Part shown: in pieces, positions 53,195 to 64,000 of the stretch | Numbering within the stretch: the stretch's first letter is position 1 | How the letters are laid out: every line of letters begins with the position of its first letter | Assembly: GCA_017165825.1 (NCBI GenBank) | Contig: CM029393.1 | Location: 186,001 to 250,000 of the forward strand | Reading direction: 5' to 3' | Source of the DNA: Hepsetus odoe | Lineage: Eukaryota > Chordata > Actinopteri > Characiformes > Hepsetidae | Length of the DNA stretch: 64,000 nt | Program-made: the position numbers and the translations under genes | Notes under the pieces: generated by a model | What the model saw: the letters and a program-made list of their open reading frames with translations, nothing else | Databases searched by the model: none | What the model was told of the DNA's origin: nothing

Positions 53195-55330
53195 TATTTC
53201 TTCTTCTTCTTTTTCTTCTTCCTCTAGCTGCTCCCATTTTGGGGTCGCCATAGCAGACCATCAGTTTCTATTTATTCCTGTCATCTGCATCTTCCTCCTT
53301 CATTTGACACCTCCAGCTCCGCCTCTTGGCTTTTCGTCAATGCCACCGTCTCCAACCCATAAAATACAGCTGTTCTCACTACTGTCCTGTAAACCTTCCC
53401 TTTTACTCACGCTGGTACCTGTCTTTCACAAATCACTCCAGCCACTCTTCTCCACCCATTCCAAACTGCCTGCACTCTCTTCTTCACCTCTCTTCCACAC
53501 TCACCATTACACTGAACTGTCCATTACTATTGCAAACAAGAATGGGCTCAGCACTGATCTTTGATGTAAACCAACCTTTACCTTGCATCCGTCATTCCTA
53601 CTGTAGATCTCACCAGTCACACTGCCCTCATACATATCCTGAACTACTCTCACTTACTTCTCTGTAACATCTTCCTTGTATGACTTCCTCATACAAAACC
53701 ACAACTCCTCTCTAGGCACCCTGTCATATACTTTCTCCAAGTCCACAAAGGCACAATGCAACTCCTTCTGACCTTCTCTGTATTTCTCCATCAACACCCT
53801 CAGAACAAACATTGTATATGTATTGCTATTTCTCAGCATGAAACCATTCTGCTGTTCACTAATCATCACATCTTTTCTTAACCTAGCTTCCACTTCTCTT
53901 TCCCATAACTTTAGGCTGTGGCTGATAGTTGATCCCTCTAAAGTTACTACTGCTCTGTGCATCACCTATTCTTGAAAATCAGTACCAGTACCAGTACACT
54001 TTGTCTCCACTCCTCAGGCATCCTCTCACTTTCCAAAATTGTGTTAAACCCCTCCATGCTTCCACTGGCATGACATTCGGACCAATAGTCTTTTCATTCT
54101 TCATCCTCTTCATCGCTTCTATCTTGCTTATTTGCTGCGCTTCCTGGTTCGCTATCCTCACATAATCCTATCTTCTCTCTTATTCTCTTCATTCATAAGC
54201 TGCTCAAAGTATCTTTCCATCGGCCCAACATGCTCTGTTCACTTGTGAGTATGTTTCCATTTCTATCTTTAATCACCCTGACCAGCTGCACATCTTTCCC
54301 AGCTCTGTCTTTCTGTCTGGCCAATCATTATAGATTCTTTTCTCCTTCCTTACCCTCCAAACTCTTATACAATTGACCATACACCTCCTCTTTAGCCATT
54401 GCCACTGCTTTCTTTGCCCTGTGCTTTCTCTCCTTGTACTCCTGTCTACCTTCTTCATCTCTGACTACACAAATTCTTCTTTGCTTGCCTCTTCTTCTGC
54501 AGAGGAACCATCGAGAGCATCCTGAGCAGCTGCATTACTGCCTGGTACGGGAACTGCAACGTCTTAGACCGCAAATCCCTACAACGGGTAGTGAGAACAG
54601 CTGAGAAGATCATCGGGGTCTCTCTGCCCTCTGTACAGGACATTTTCACCACTCGCTGAATCCACAAAGCAAACAGCATCGTGGATGATCCCTCTCACCC
54701 GTCCCACACTCCTGCCATCCGGAAAAAGGTTCCGCAGCATATGGGCCTCCACTTCCAGGATGGGGAATAGCTTTTCCCCCCTGGCCATCAGACTTCTAAA
54801 CGGTTAATGTCTCCACACCTATTATTCATCCATAGCTAACTATTATCTATTTATTTTCTTCTTGCACTCTGCACTTTACTAATGCTGCTCTGTTACACCG
54901 TTACACTGCCCAACAACCTGCTGTTCCGGATGAAAGTACTGTCTGTTGTGCTGTCTGTTGTTGTCTGTTGTCCTGCACTTGCTGCCCCGTCTTGTGTATT
55001 ATGTTGTGTCTTCTGTTATGTTTTATGTTGTCTTGTGTCCTATGTCTTGTCTGTTGTTGTCTTGTGTGTAGCACCAGGGTCCTGGAGGAACGTTATTTCG
55101 TTTCACTATGTGCTGTGTATGTGGCTGAAATGACAATAAAATCCTACTTGACTTGACTTGACTTGACTTCTGTATACTCTCTTTGACTTCTGGGTTACAC
55201 CACCTGGTTTCTTTGTCCTCCTCCTTCCTTCCAGATGTCACACCAAGTACTTCCTAGCTGTCTTCCTTACTACTTATGCAGTAGTTTCCCAGCAACCCGG
55301 TAGCTATTCAACACTAAGGAGAGGTTTTCT
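53195..55330 (-). mobile_element. RTE-type LINE split by a Rex1-like insertion
   Basis: The minus strand carries C-terminal to linker parts from 53195 to 54490, including ELHCAFVDLEKVYDRVPREE (motif A) at 53654-53965 and RIANQEAQQISK at 53979-54161. The remaining linker is at 55168-55330, where cttctgtatactctctttga resumes the interrupted sequence. Confidence 0.78.
54495..55166 (+). mobile_element. Rex1/CR1-like LINE 3' end, 5'-truncated insertion
   Basis: Starts inside the C-terminal coding region (GGAACCATCGAGAGCATCCT), has a 3' UTR ending TTTCGTTTCACTATGTGCTG, AATGACAATAAAATCC and four or five CTTGA units. It interrupts the minus-strand RTE; CTTCTG occurs on both sides as a possible short duplication. 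Confidence 0.8.
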
Positions 55331-56997
55331 TCTAAGATGAAGAAAAGCTATTTTAGTAATGTTTCCAGTGTGTGTATCTACAGAAACATCCAAGTCAATT
55401 GTGTCAATTTAATTTAATTTGTCAATTTAAATTGTAACTTAAATTTGCAAAGTCTAGCATTAAACCTGAAAGTTTGTCTCTAGCAATTTTAGGACCTAGC
55501 AAAAGAACCTCTATCTTTTCAGAATTTAACATTAAAAAATGTAGATAAAAACATTAAAATCTTAAGAAATCCTCAATCTTTTTTAATTTAAGTTTATCAT
55601 CTGGCTTGGCAGAAATATATAATTATGTGTCATCAGTGTAACAGTGGAAGCTTACTCCATGTATCTAGATAACTGAACCCAGAATGAGCATGAATGAAGC
55701 CTTGCAAGATTCCATAACTAACTTTTATACGAACTGACATCATCTAAATTTACAAATTGATAATGGTTGGTCATGTATGAATTACACCATGAAAGGGCTG
55801 TTCCTGTTATACCAACCAGGTTTTCTAGTCTGTGCAGTAAGATATTGGGGACTGTGGTGTCAAACGCTGCACTAAGGTCAAGGAGGACTAGTAAGGATGC
55901 TAACACTTTGTCAGATGCCATTAAGAGATCATTTATTATTTTCACTACCTGTATCTGGTCTGGATGAAAACAAAACTGAAATTTCTCAAAGATGTTATTT
56001 TTATGTAGATATGACCACAACTGCTGGGCCACAGCTTTCTCCAGAATCTTACATACAGATACAATTAGATACAATTAGATACAAATTGCAAATTAGAAAT
56101 CAGTTGATAAATTGTTAACTTGAATGGATCAAGATTAGGCTTAAGTAAAGACTTAATAACTGTTATTTTGAATGCTTTTGACATGTAGCCCAGCTTGAGA
56201 GATGATTTTACTATTTCTAATATAAAGGCCTGAATATTACTGGCATGACCTCTTTAAGTAGTCTGGTAGGGACTGAATCGAGGATGCGAGTAGAAGATTT
56301 GGAAGAGGAAATAGCTGAGATAAGGTCGAGCTGCAGAACTGGATTGAAGTAAGCTAACCTCTCTATAGGCATTAGGTTTTGCTCTATATCTATATCTGTC
56401 TTGGGCAGTAGATGTGGTGTATTTACTATTTGATTTTAGATTTCTTGCCGAATGATTTCAATCTTATTGCTAAAGAAGTTGATCAAATTATTGCTTTTGT
56501 ACATTGCAGGTATCTGACTTTCAGCTCCTGGATGGTTCTTCATAAGTGTAGATATTGTGTTGAATAAAAAACAAGGATTATTTTTTATTGGTCTCTATTA
56601 ATGTGGATAGGTAGGCTGAGTATGCGAATGTAAGTGCCTTCTTATATTGTATGAAGCGCTCCATCCAGGCAGAGTGAAATTATTCTAATTTTGTCAGCGA
56701 CCATTTTGTTCTAATTTCCATGCTTTAGAGCACGTGTTTAATAGGGTACCATGGAACAAGCTTTTTTTGCCTAATTCTTTTTCATTTTAATGGTGCTACA
56801 TTATCTAACGTGGAACAAAACATGTTCTCTAAACATTCAGTGAAATTATCCAGCTCTTTTGGACCTGATGGAGAACTTATATGTGTTGATAAAGCTGGAA
56901 GGTTTTTGATAAAACTAAAGGCTGTGGAGAACATTATTGTAAGGCTAACATGATCACAAGGTAATGTACATAAATTATAACTATTGTGGATCGCATA

Positions 56998-58852
56998 CGG
57001 TGCCTTGCAAAAGTATTCACAACCCCCCCTGGCTTTTTACCTAAGTTGGTGAAGTGAAAAGAGAAAAATATATATAAAAAAAAAAACAAAACTGAAAATT
57101 GGCAAATGTATTCACCCCCTTTGTCATGACGCCCCTAAAAAGTCCTGGTGCAACCAATTATCTTCAAAATTCATAACATTAGTGAAATTAAGCCCACCTG
57201 TGTGCAATCTAAGTGTCACATGATCTGTCAGTATAAACACACCTTTTCTGAAAGGCTCCAGAAGCTGCAACTCCACTAAGCATGAGCACCATGAGCATGA
57301 GCACTAAGCACTAAGCACCAAGCACCATGCACCATGAAGACCAAGGAGCATGCCAAACAAGTCAGGGACAAAGTTGTTGAGAAGTATAAGTCAGAGTTGG
57401 GTTATAAAAAAATATCTAAATCTTTGATGATCCCCTGGATCACCATCAAATCCATCATCTTCAAACAGAAAGAACATGGTACCATAAATAAACCTGCCAA
57501 GAGAGGGCTACCCACCAAAACTCACAGACCGGGCAAGGAGGGCATTTATCAGAGAGGCAGCACAGAGACCAAAGATACAAGATCCTGAAGGAGTGGCAGA
57601 GTTCACAGCAGAGACTGGAGTATCTGTCCATAGGACCACAATAAGCCGTACACTCCACAGAGCTGGGCTTTATGGAAGAGTGGCCAGAAAAAGCCATTAC
57701 TTAATGTCAATAATAAGAAGGCATGTTTTGAGTTTGCCAAAAGGCATGTGGGCGACTTCCGAAATGTATCTTCAGAAGGTGCTCTGATCAGATGAGATTA
57801 AAACATTTCGGCCACCAAGGAAAATGCTATGTCTGGCGCAAACCCAACACATCCCATCACCCCAAGAACACCATCGCCACAGTGAAACATGGTGGTGGCA
57901 GCATCATACTGTGGAGATGTTTTTCAGCAGGGACTGGAAAACTGGTCTGAGTCAAGGGAAAAATGCTGCTAAATACAGGGATATTCTTGAGCGAAACCTG
58001 TGTCAGTCCGACTGGATTTGAGACTGGGACAGAGGCTCACTTTCAAGCAGGACAATGACCCAAAGCATACTGCTAAAACAACACTTGAGTGGTTTAAGGG
58101 GAAACATTAAAATGTGTTGGAATGGCCTAGTCCAGGGCTCGGCAACCTTTAACACTCAAAGAGCTCTTTGGACCCAGTTTCCACAATAGAGAAAGCACCG
58201 GGAACCGCAAATCCTTTTTGACGTATACAGGAAACGCAATGCGTGCGTGTGCCCGGCTGGTTTTAAACATGTTCTATTTTAATGTTACAAAATCACAATA
58301 ATCTTCAAATTTCAAGGTACATTAAAAAAAAAAAACAACGAATAAAAATATAATACACTTAAAGTTTTATTAATTTTTTTTCCAAAGCCACAGGGAGCCA
58401 CAACTGAGAATCTGTGGTCAGACTTGAAGATTGCTGTTCATAAGTCAAAACCATTCAATATGAAGGAGCTGGAGCAGTTTTGCCTTGAGGAATGGATAAA
58501 AATCCCAGTGGCAAGATGTGGCAAGCTCATAGAGACTTATCCAAAGCGACTTGCAGCTGTAATAGCCACAAATGGTGGCTCTACAAAGTAGATAATATTA
58601 CATAATACATCATAAATATTGCATAATAAAGATTTACATAATTTACAGTTATGCACGCTGCAGCTTTCTGTTATTTTGTCCTATTTTTTGTTTGCTTCAC
58701 AATAAAAAAAAATGCATCTTCAAAGTTGTAGGCATGTTCTGTAAATGAAATCTCAAACAATTGTTTGCAAACTCTCAAACAATCCATTTTAATTCCAGGT
58801 TGTGAGGTAACACAACATGAATAATGCCATTGAATACTTTTGCAAGGCACTG
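56998..58852 (+). mobile_element. Full-length but dead Tc1 transposon
   Basis: Inverted ends CGGTGCCTTGCAAAAGTATT and AATACTTTTGCAAGGCACTG, flanked by TA on both sides. The plus strand has the N-terminal HTH region at 57334-57588 (KQVRDKVVEKYKSELGYKKI), then the RTISRTLHRAGLYGR part at 57593-57787 and DDE-region scraps, in several frames. About 1.85 kb including a nested element. Confidence 0.85.
58133..58405 (+). mobile_element. Nested hAT-like fragment inside the Tc1
   Basis: Begins CAGGGCTCGGCAACCTTTAA, which I know as the end of a common non-autonomous hAT family, and contains aaagccacagggagccacaa near the right side. The right terminal repeat is not found, so the boundary is approximate. 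Confidence 0.6.
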
Positions 58853-59574
58853 TATGTGATAAGAAGGTCATCACAGATCACTGTTGACTGGGGAATAATG
58901 TTGTCAGCCTGAACACCTAGTGTAAGGATTAAATCTAAAGTTTGGTTATGGAAATGAGTGGGCCCCATTACATTCTGGATAAAACCCACAGTATTAAGGA
59001 TAGGTGTAAATGCTAATTTCAGTGAGATTTGTTCTTTCTCTACATGAATATTAAAGTTACCAACACTTATTGCTTTATTTTTATATATGGCCAGGCTTGC
59101 TAGCAAATCACTCAACCCCTTTAGAAACTGCAAGTAAGATCCTGGTGGACTATAAATAGTAATCAGTGAAAAGGCTGTCGTTTTTTTATTTAGATTAGTT
59201 ATATTGATAAAAAGGGTTTCAAAAGAAGAGAGTTTAAACCTGTTCTCTGACTGAAAACTATGGTGTTCTTATGTATAACTGCTATACATCCCCTCTGCCA
59301 CTTAAGTGAGGATTGTGTACATAACAATAACCTGTATGGGTTAATTCATTAGGTTTAAACTCAGGTTTCTGTGAGACACAGAACATCAAAGTCCTCTTCA
59401 TTAATCATCTCATTTATAATTATAGCTTTAGTGATCTAATCACAGAGTTTAGTGATCTAATATTGAGAAGTCTCAGCTTTAGATCTAAGGTGCTGTTATT
59501 TGCTGATTTAGAAAGTTTAACATTAATCAAATTGGTAGGGTAGATTTTCTGATAATTTCTTTTGTATAGTTTTG

Positions 59575-61185
59575 TTCGGGGAACAGACACTGGCTCAATA
59601 TGGTGAAGATCCCATTCCAACCAAGCTCCTGAAGGAATCCTTAGGAATACTATCAACACCTATACTTGATATCATGAACGCATCCTTGACCTCAGGTGTA
59701 GTACCCAGTTTAAAACAGCAGTGGTTAGTCCACAGCTTAAAAAACCTAACTTGGACCCTCGCTCACCAAGTAATTATAGACCTATCTCTAATGTCCCGTT
59801 TCTCTCTAAGATTCTAGAAAACTAGTTGCGAGACAACTGCAGTCATATCTAGACACGCATAACCTCTTAGATAAATTCCAATCAGGCTTCCGGCTTGGAC
59901 ATAGCACAGAAACTGCTCTAACTAGAGTGGTGAATGATATAATGGTCTCGAGTGATGCAGGAAACATCACTGTTCTTGTTCTCTTAGATCTTAGTGCTGC
60001 GTTCGACACGGTAGATCACTCCATTTTAGTAAATAGGCTTCACTCCACTGTCGGCATTAGCGGAACAGCCCTTAAATGGCCCCGGACATTTTTTATTAAA
60101 ATCTTTCATTTAATCCCCATGTTAATGCAGTTGCGAAGACATGCTTCCTGCACCTTCGGAACATTGCCAAACTACGGCGTTTTCTGTCAATGGAAGACAC
60201 GGCAAAAGTAGTACATGCATTTGTATACAGTAGATTAGATTACTGTAATGCCCTACTTTCTGGAAGCTCTCAGGGCACATTAAGCACCCTACAGCGCATT
60301 CAGAACACAGCCGCTAGGATTGTTAGCAGGAGCAGGAAGTACGACACATAACTCCCATACTCTCCTCGCTTCACTGGCTTCCTGTTAGGTACAGGGCTGA
60401 CTTCAAGGTCCTCCTCTTAACCTACAAGGCACTTAAAGGTCTTGCCCCAATATACCTAACCGAACTGCTTAATACCTATACACCTAATCGCCCACTTAGA
60501 TCACAGAATAAAGATTTCCTAATTGTCCCTCGCATAAATAAATGTATAGGAGCACGAGCTATCAGTTACAGGGCCCCTAGATTGTGGAACAGCTTGCCTG
60601 CTTCTGTACAGGATGCCGATTCAGTCTCAGTCTTTAAATCACGGCTGAAGACTTACTTCTTTAGTTTAGCTTACCCGCCCCAATCACCATAGTGCACCAT
60701 TACTAATGTCGCTGGTGCTGCTGTACATGCCATCGCACTGTTGTTTCATTTCTGTGTCTGTCACTACTGGATCCTGCTCATTACTGACCCCCTCATTCCA
60801 TTTCTCTCCCCACATGTCCGGGGGGGCCCGTTGTGGTCATCACCTGAGTCCAATGCCAAGCTATCATCTGGTCTGTGTGATGCATCTGATGCGCCAAGGG
60901 ACCCTGGCGGCTCATCGGTACCTGGAAGAAACTTGGGACTCCTCAACTAACTTTGTACTGTTAGTATACCCAAGGGGGTTGGGTAGCCGGTTGACCTTGG
61001 AACCTCAGAGGTTTTTTTTTTTCTCCATATAGTGGAGTTTTTGGTTCCTCTCCTCCGTAGTCGTCCGGCTTTAACATCTATTACTGTAACCTGTTCCATC
61101 ATCGACCATCAATGTAAAGTGCCTTGGGGCAACTTTGTTGTAAAAGGCGCTATACAAGAATAAATTGAATTGAATTGAACCTTTA
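59575..61185 (+). mobile_element. L2-type LINE, internally deleted, with 3' tail
   Basis: The plus strand carries reverse transcriptase motifs DPIPTKLLKESLGILSTPIL, FQSGFRLGHSTETAL-like sequence and VLVLLDLSAAFDTVDHSILV (motif A). At about 60080 it jumps to C-terminal sequence (VVHAFVYSRLDYCNALLSG-type), losing the catalytic FADD. The 3' UTR and gaattgaattgaa tail are complete to 61185. Confidence 0.83.
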
Positions 61186-61559
61186 GTGACGCCTCACTGC
61201 ACTGTTTAGTCAGTCTGTCTGTGACCTTTGAAATTGGAAAATGTTAGACAAAGTTGATATTATGCCAGACCATTATGAAATTAAAGCAGGTTCTGTTCCT
61301 GAATAACCATGTTTTTTTTTTTAATGACTGATCATTGGATTCGACCAGATTATTTGTGAGGTGAGGCACTGATGTCGAATGAAAACGAGTTCATCCCAAA
61401 TGTGTTCAGTCACTCCAGGGAACGCATTCCCTAAAACATCACCACTGAGCTGTATGGGTAGTCCCCCACACACTTTAACCCAGAAGACAGTAGCTCCTGA
61501 AACGCACCTAAGTGTTTTTTCTTTTTTTTTTATGTAGAGGACGTAGCTTCCTTTCATTT

Positions 61560-61767
61560 ACTTTTGCTGGCGCTGGCACGTTGTGTGGGCGTGGTTTAAA
61601 GATGCACGCGTGGGCCCGCCTTTAAAGCGTCGCGCATGCGCGCCAATTCAGATTTTGGACTTAGTCTGTTACACAACGCAAGTTTCTCCATTTCTGCCGC
61701 AGCTGTGCGCCGGCGTTTTATTCTTTTACGGTTTTAGACTTGTTATTGGTAACAAATAGTAGTGGAA
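61560..61767 (+). promoter_or_regulatory. top1: CpG-rich promoter and 5' UTR of top1
   Basis: Locally CpG-dense in an AT-rich window. It holds a GTGGGCGTGG GC/KLF box (61585-61594), a perfect palindromic NRF-1 core GCGCATGCGC (61632-61641) and a CCAAT pentamer (61643-61647). There is no TATA box at the expected place. This fits a housekeeping gene promoter; transcription start is inferred between about 61650 and 61740. Confidence 0.7.
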
Positions 61768-62175
61768 ATGAGCGGGGACAATTCTCACAATTCTCAGGTA
61801 AGGTTTTCTAGTTGTATTTGTTGTTCGTGTATTGCTATAGCTGTTTTTTTAGACCTCCGCGGTTTTGATCAGTATTGCTAAGCTAACAAGCTACAGGAGC
61901 TACTAGTCGGAATGAGCGCACAAAAAACGATTACGTTTCGATAATTGTTGTTGAAGACAAAGATTCAGCAGACTACTCCGTGTGTACAGACAGCGAAATT
62001 CTCTTACCAATCTTTCCTATGTTAGATTTGCTTATGGATTTTGCTTTTTAATAAGTTAGCTGTGTAAACGTGCTAACTATTCGGTTGTAAGTTTAAAGTT
62101 AGCAAGCTGGTGATATGGCGGTTAACTTTAATTCCTTTTTCATTCCACAGATTGACTCTGGATCCAAATATAATG
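61768..62175 (+). CDS. top1: DNA topoisomerase I, first two coding exons
   Basis: Exon 1 (61768-61797) encodes MSGDNSHNSQ and ends at GTAAGG. Exon 2 (62151-62175, acceptor TTCCACAG) is 25 nt, encodes IDSGSKYN plus G, and ends at GTAAGT. Vertebrate TOP1 starts MSGDHLHNDSQ, then a 25-nt exon IEADFRLN, then a lysine-rich exon; peptide, exon sizes and phases agree. The enzyme relaxes supercoils by a 3'-phosphotyrosyl nick in the nucleus; these exons belong to the disordered N-terminal domain. The next exon is not found before 64000. A gene sharing this start by chance is unlikely but not excluded. Confidence 0.82.
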
Positions 62176-64000
62176 GTAAGTTTTGGTTGTTTAACCTCAA
62201 CAAATTCTGTGAGTTTTGTGTTTCTCTCTATCCGTTAGTTAGTGAGGACAGAAATGGCGTCCAGAGACTAAGTCCCTTCTGCCTGTGACAGCCGCCTATT
62301 GTTCATATTTAGGCCTCAGAAACATAGTTTATCTGGTCTTTTTTTGCAAATGGGACATAGGAATCTTGTAAATAGGGGGATAAATTTTCTAAATACTACA
62401 TGGGTTTAGCCAAGAGGTGATGGGCCTGGTTTTACAGGGGTTTTGAAAGTCGGGCTTTGGGGGTTACGGACTTAGTCTCTGCGCCATTTTCTTTTTTCAC
62501 AAGCGGTCTGTATGTAGAAACATTAAGATGGACATGCTATGGAGGAACAAAAGAACCGGCGGATCAACCGTACTCATCTTGTGTAAAATGGGTCGATATG
62601 CTGGGGCTCCATACTTGAAATTTTTTTAAATAAATGTCAGTAATTTATAGTAGTTTTAAAGAATGGCCTAACTATAGGGATGCAGTTCTCCAACTCTAGG
62701 TTTAAATACTGTGTAGAAAGGGACAAGTGAGAGAAAACGTTTCATGTTTGTGTAAATGATTAAAACATCATTATTTAATTCATATATAAAGTCTGTTTTT
62801 ATAAAAGCCTTGCTCAAGACTTGGTGATGCTTGAATGAAAATGTTTTTAGTCATAGACAAAAACCACAACATGGACAAACATTTTGATAGCAGCTAAAAC
62901 TTTTGTTTAAAAGAAAAAAGTTCTTATTGGGTTTGAAGACAAAAAATTGAATAATATAGATGAGTTAAAGGTAGAAAAGCCATAAACTGAATGCTATGCA
63001 AGAATAAATTGAATTGAATAAACTGAATGGCACATCACCCATACTCAAATCAGTTCCTTGTTTTTAATATTGTTCTGTGTAGAAGCTTACTGTCTCACTG
63101 AAGCAGTTTTTGTTCAGAAATATAACCAGCCTGTACTCAATAGTTAAAGCTAGTCATCTGATACACCTACAAACGTGTAAATACTGTACATAAATTAAGA
63201 TGGGTAAAATGTAAAATTTAGCATGAACGTGTTCATGTTAGACTCTAAGTCTTAGTTACAGTTAGGTAACTATATCTGACTTTCTTCAGAACTTTAATTC
63301 TGTTTAATTTAGATGTGCAACAAACACCACCTGCGACCTTACAATTTTGGCACCTAGTACATAACCCCCAGACCATCGCTGGTGTTGTAAATGGAGTCTT
63401 ACCACAAGAGTTGTATGCATGACATATTGCTTGCAGCTTCCAGGTGGTGTTTGTCTGCTTGTCTTTTTTTTAAACTTCAGCTCAACTTTATACCTTACCT
63501 GCATGCTGTGCCAGGCACCATTATACAGCACTGAAGTGTAAAAGGGATACCAGCTACAGCTACATAACAATGAACTCCAAAGTAGTTCCTTTAAAGGAGA
63601 AAGCAAAGAATTCTTAATTCTGAATGTAAATTCCCTTTAATATGGTATTGACATGAAGTTCTGGGAAGTTTTATATAGGTTTAGAAGTTATGTATAATGT
63701 TTCTACAGTTTCAGTCACAAGTACTTCTGTCAAAATTGTGTGAAGGGGAGTGGTGTGGAGTTGTAGGTCAGAGTCCTGGGCCAGTAGGTTTCACAAAGTT
63801 ACCCTTGAGTAGGTTACCCTAATTTGCTCTCTGCGAGCAAATGTTGCTCATGCTCCCTGTCAGCTCCCAGGTGTGTGTTCACTCCTAGTTTGTCAGAATG
63901 GGTTAAATGCTGAGGACAAATTCACAGTCCAGTGTGTGTGTGCTGACATAAGAATTCCGCAGTTTCATAGTTTAGTGGGTATAGTAAATGTAAGGCTCAA
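62176..64000 (+). other. top1 intron 2 (partial)
   Basis: No lysine/histidine-rich exon 3 is visible. It holds a scrap of L2 3' tail (gcaagaataaattgaattga, about 62998-63020) and a diverged SINE near the right edge. Confidence 0.65.
63735..63960 (+). mobile_element. Diverged SINE
   Basis: Recognisable body (gccagtaggtttcacaaagt, acccttgagtaggtt) and tail (aatgggttaaatgctgagga, cagtgtgtgtgtgctgac) related to the main SINE family, but with a degraded head. Confidence 0.6.

Larger units (their letters stand above)
55440..59580 (-). mobile_element. L2-type LINE split by a Tc1 transposon
   Basis: The minus strand reads endonuclease remnants at 58789-59133 (AISVGNFNIHV, MGPTHFHNQTLDLIL), then, beyond the Tc1, reverse transcriptase remnants at 55718-56074 (VCKILEKAVAQQLWSYLH, LLVLLDLSAAFDT, ISGTAL-like GITGTALSW). 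The 5' end is near 59580, where it meets a plus-strand L2 head to head. No complete frame. Confidence 0.78.

Overview
The window is nuclear DNA of a ray-finned fish, probably a teleost. It carries parts of three vertebrate genes with normal introns, in a background of L2, Rex1-like and RTE LINEs, Tc1 and hAT transposons, Ty3/gypsy LTRs and tRNA-derived SINEs of teleost type. There are no bacterial genes, rRNA genes, functional tRNA genes or CRISPR arrays. All repeat family names come from recognising motifs by eye; no database was searched. Layout. (1) 191-11970, minus strand: the first 19 coding exons (about 688 residues) of a sarcomeric myosin heavy chain best matched to MYH7B. The start codon, every exon boundary and reading phase can be traced, and the frame is open throughout. 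The gene runs off the left edge, so the converter, neck, rod and the intron that hosts miR-499 in other vertebrates lie outside. Its introns hold a Tc1 relic, a solo LTR, an L2 3' end and a SINE. (2) About 12.1-38.7 kb: a gene-free stretch packed with nested, decayed mobile elements. (3) 38743-41545, minus strand: a Snail-family zinc-finger gene that is broken. The SNAG start is frameshifted, zinc fingers 1-3 are lost or frameshifted, and the exon 2 donor has decayed beside a (TA)n tract, while the last exon (fingers 4 and 5) is intact. (4) About 42-61.4 kb: a second block of nested LINEs, SINEs and DNA transposons. (5) 61560-64000, plus strand: a CpG-rich promoter and the first two coding exons of DNA topoisomerase I (top1), recognised from the peptide and a 25-nt second exon. 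In human, MYH7B, TOP1 and SNAI1 all lie on the long arm of chromosome 20, so the window looks like a piece of that ancient linkage group with one Snail duplicate decaying. The most unusual features are the Snail pseudogene; a SINE whose tRNA-like head occurs with two different LINE-type tails, one copy having a 15-bp target-site duplication; a Tc1 palindrome; several LTR insertions with exact 5-bp duplications; and a GC-AG intron in myh7b.
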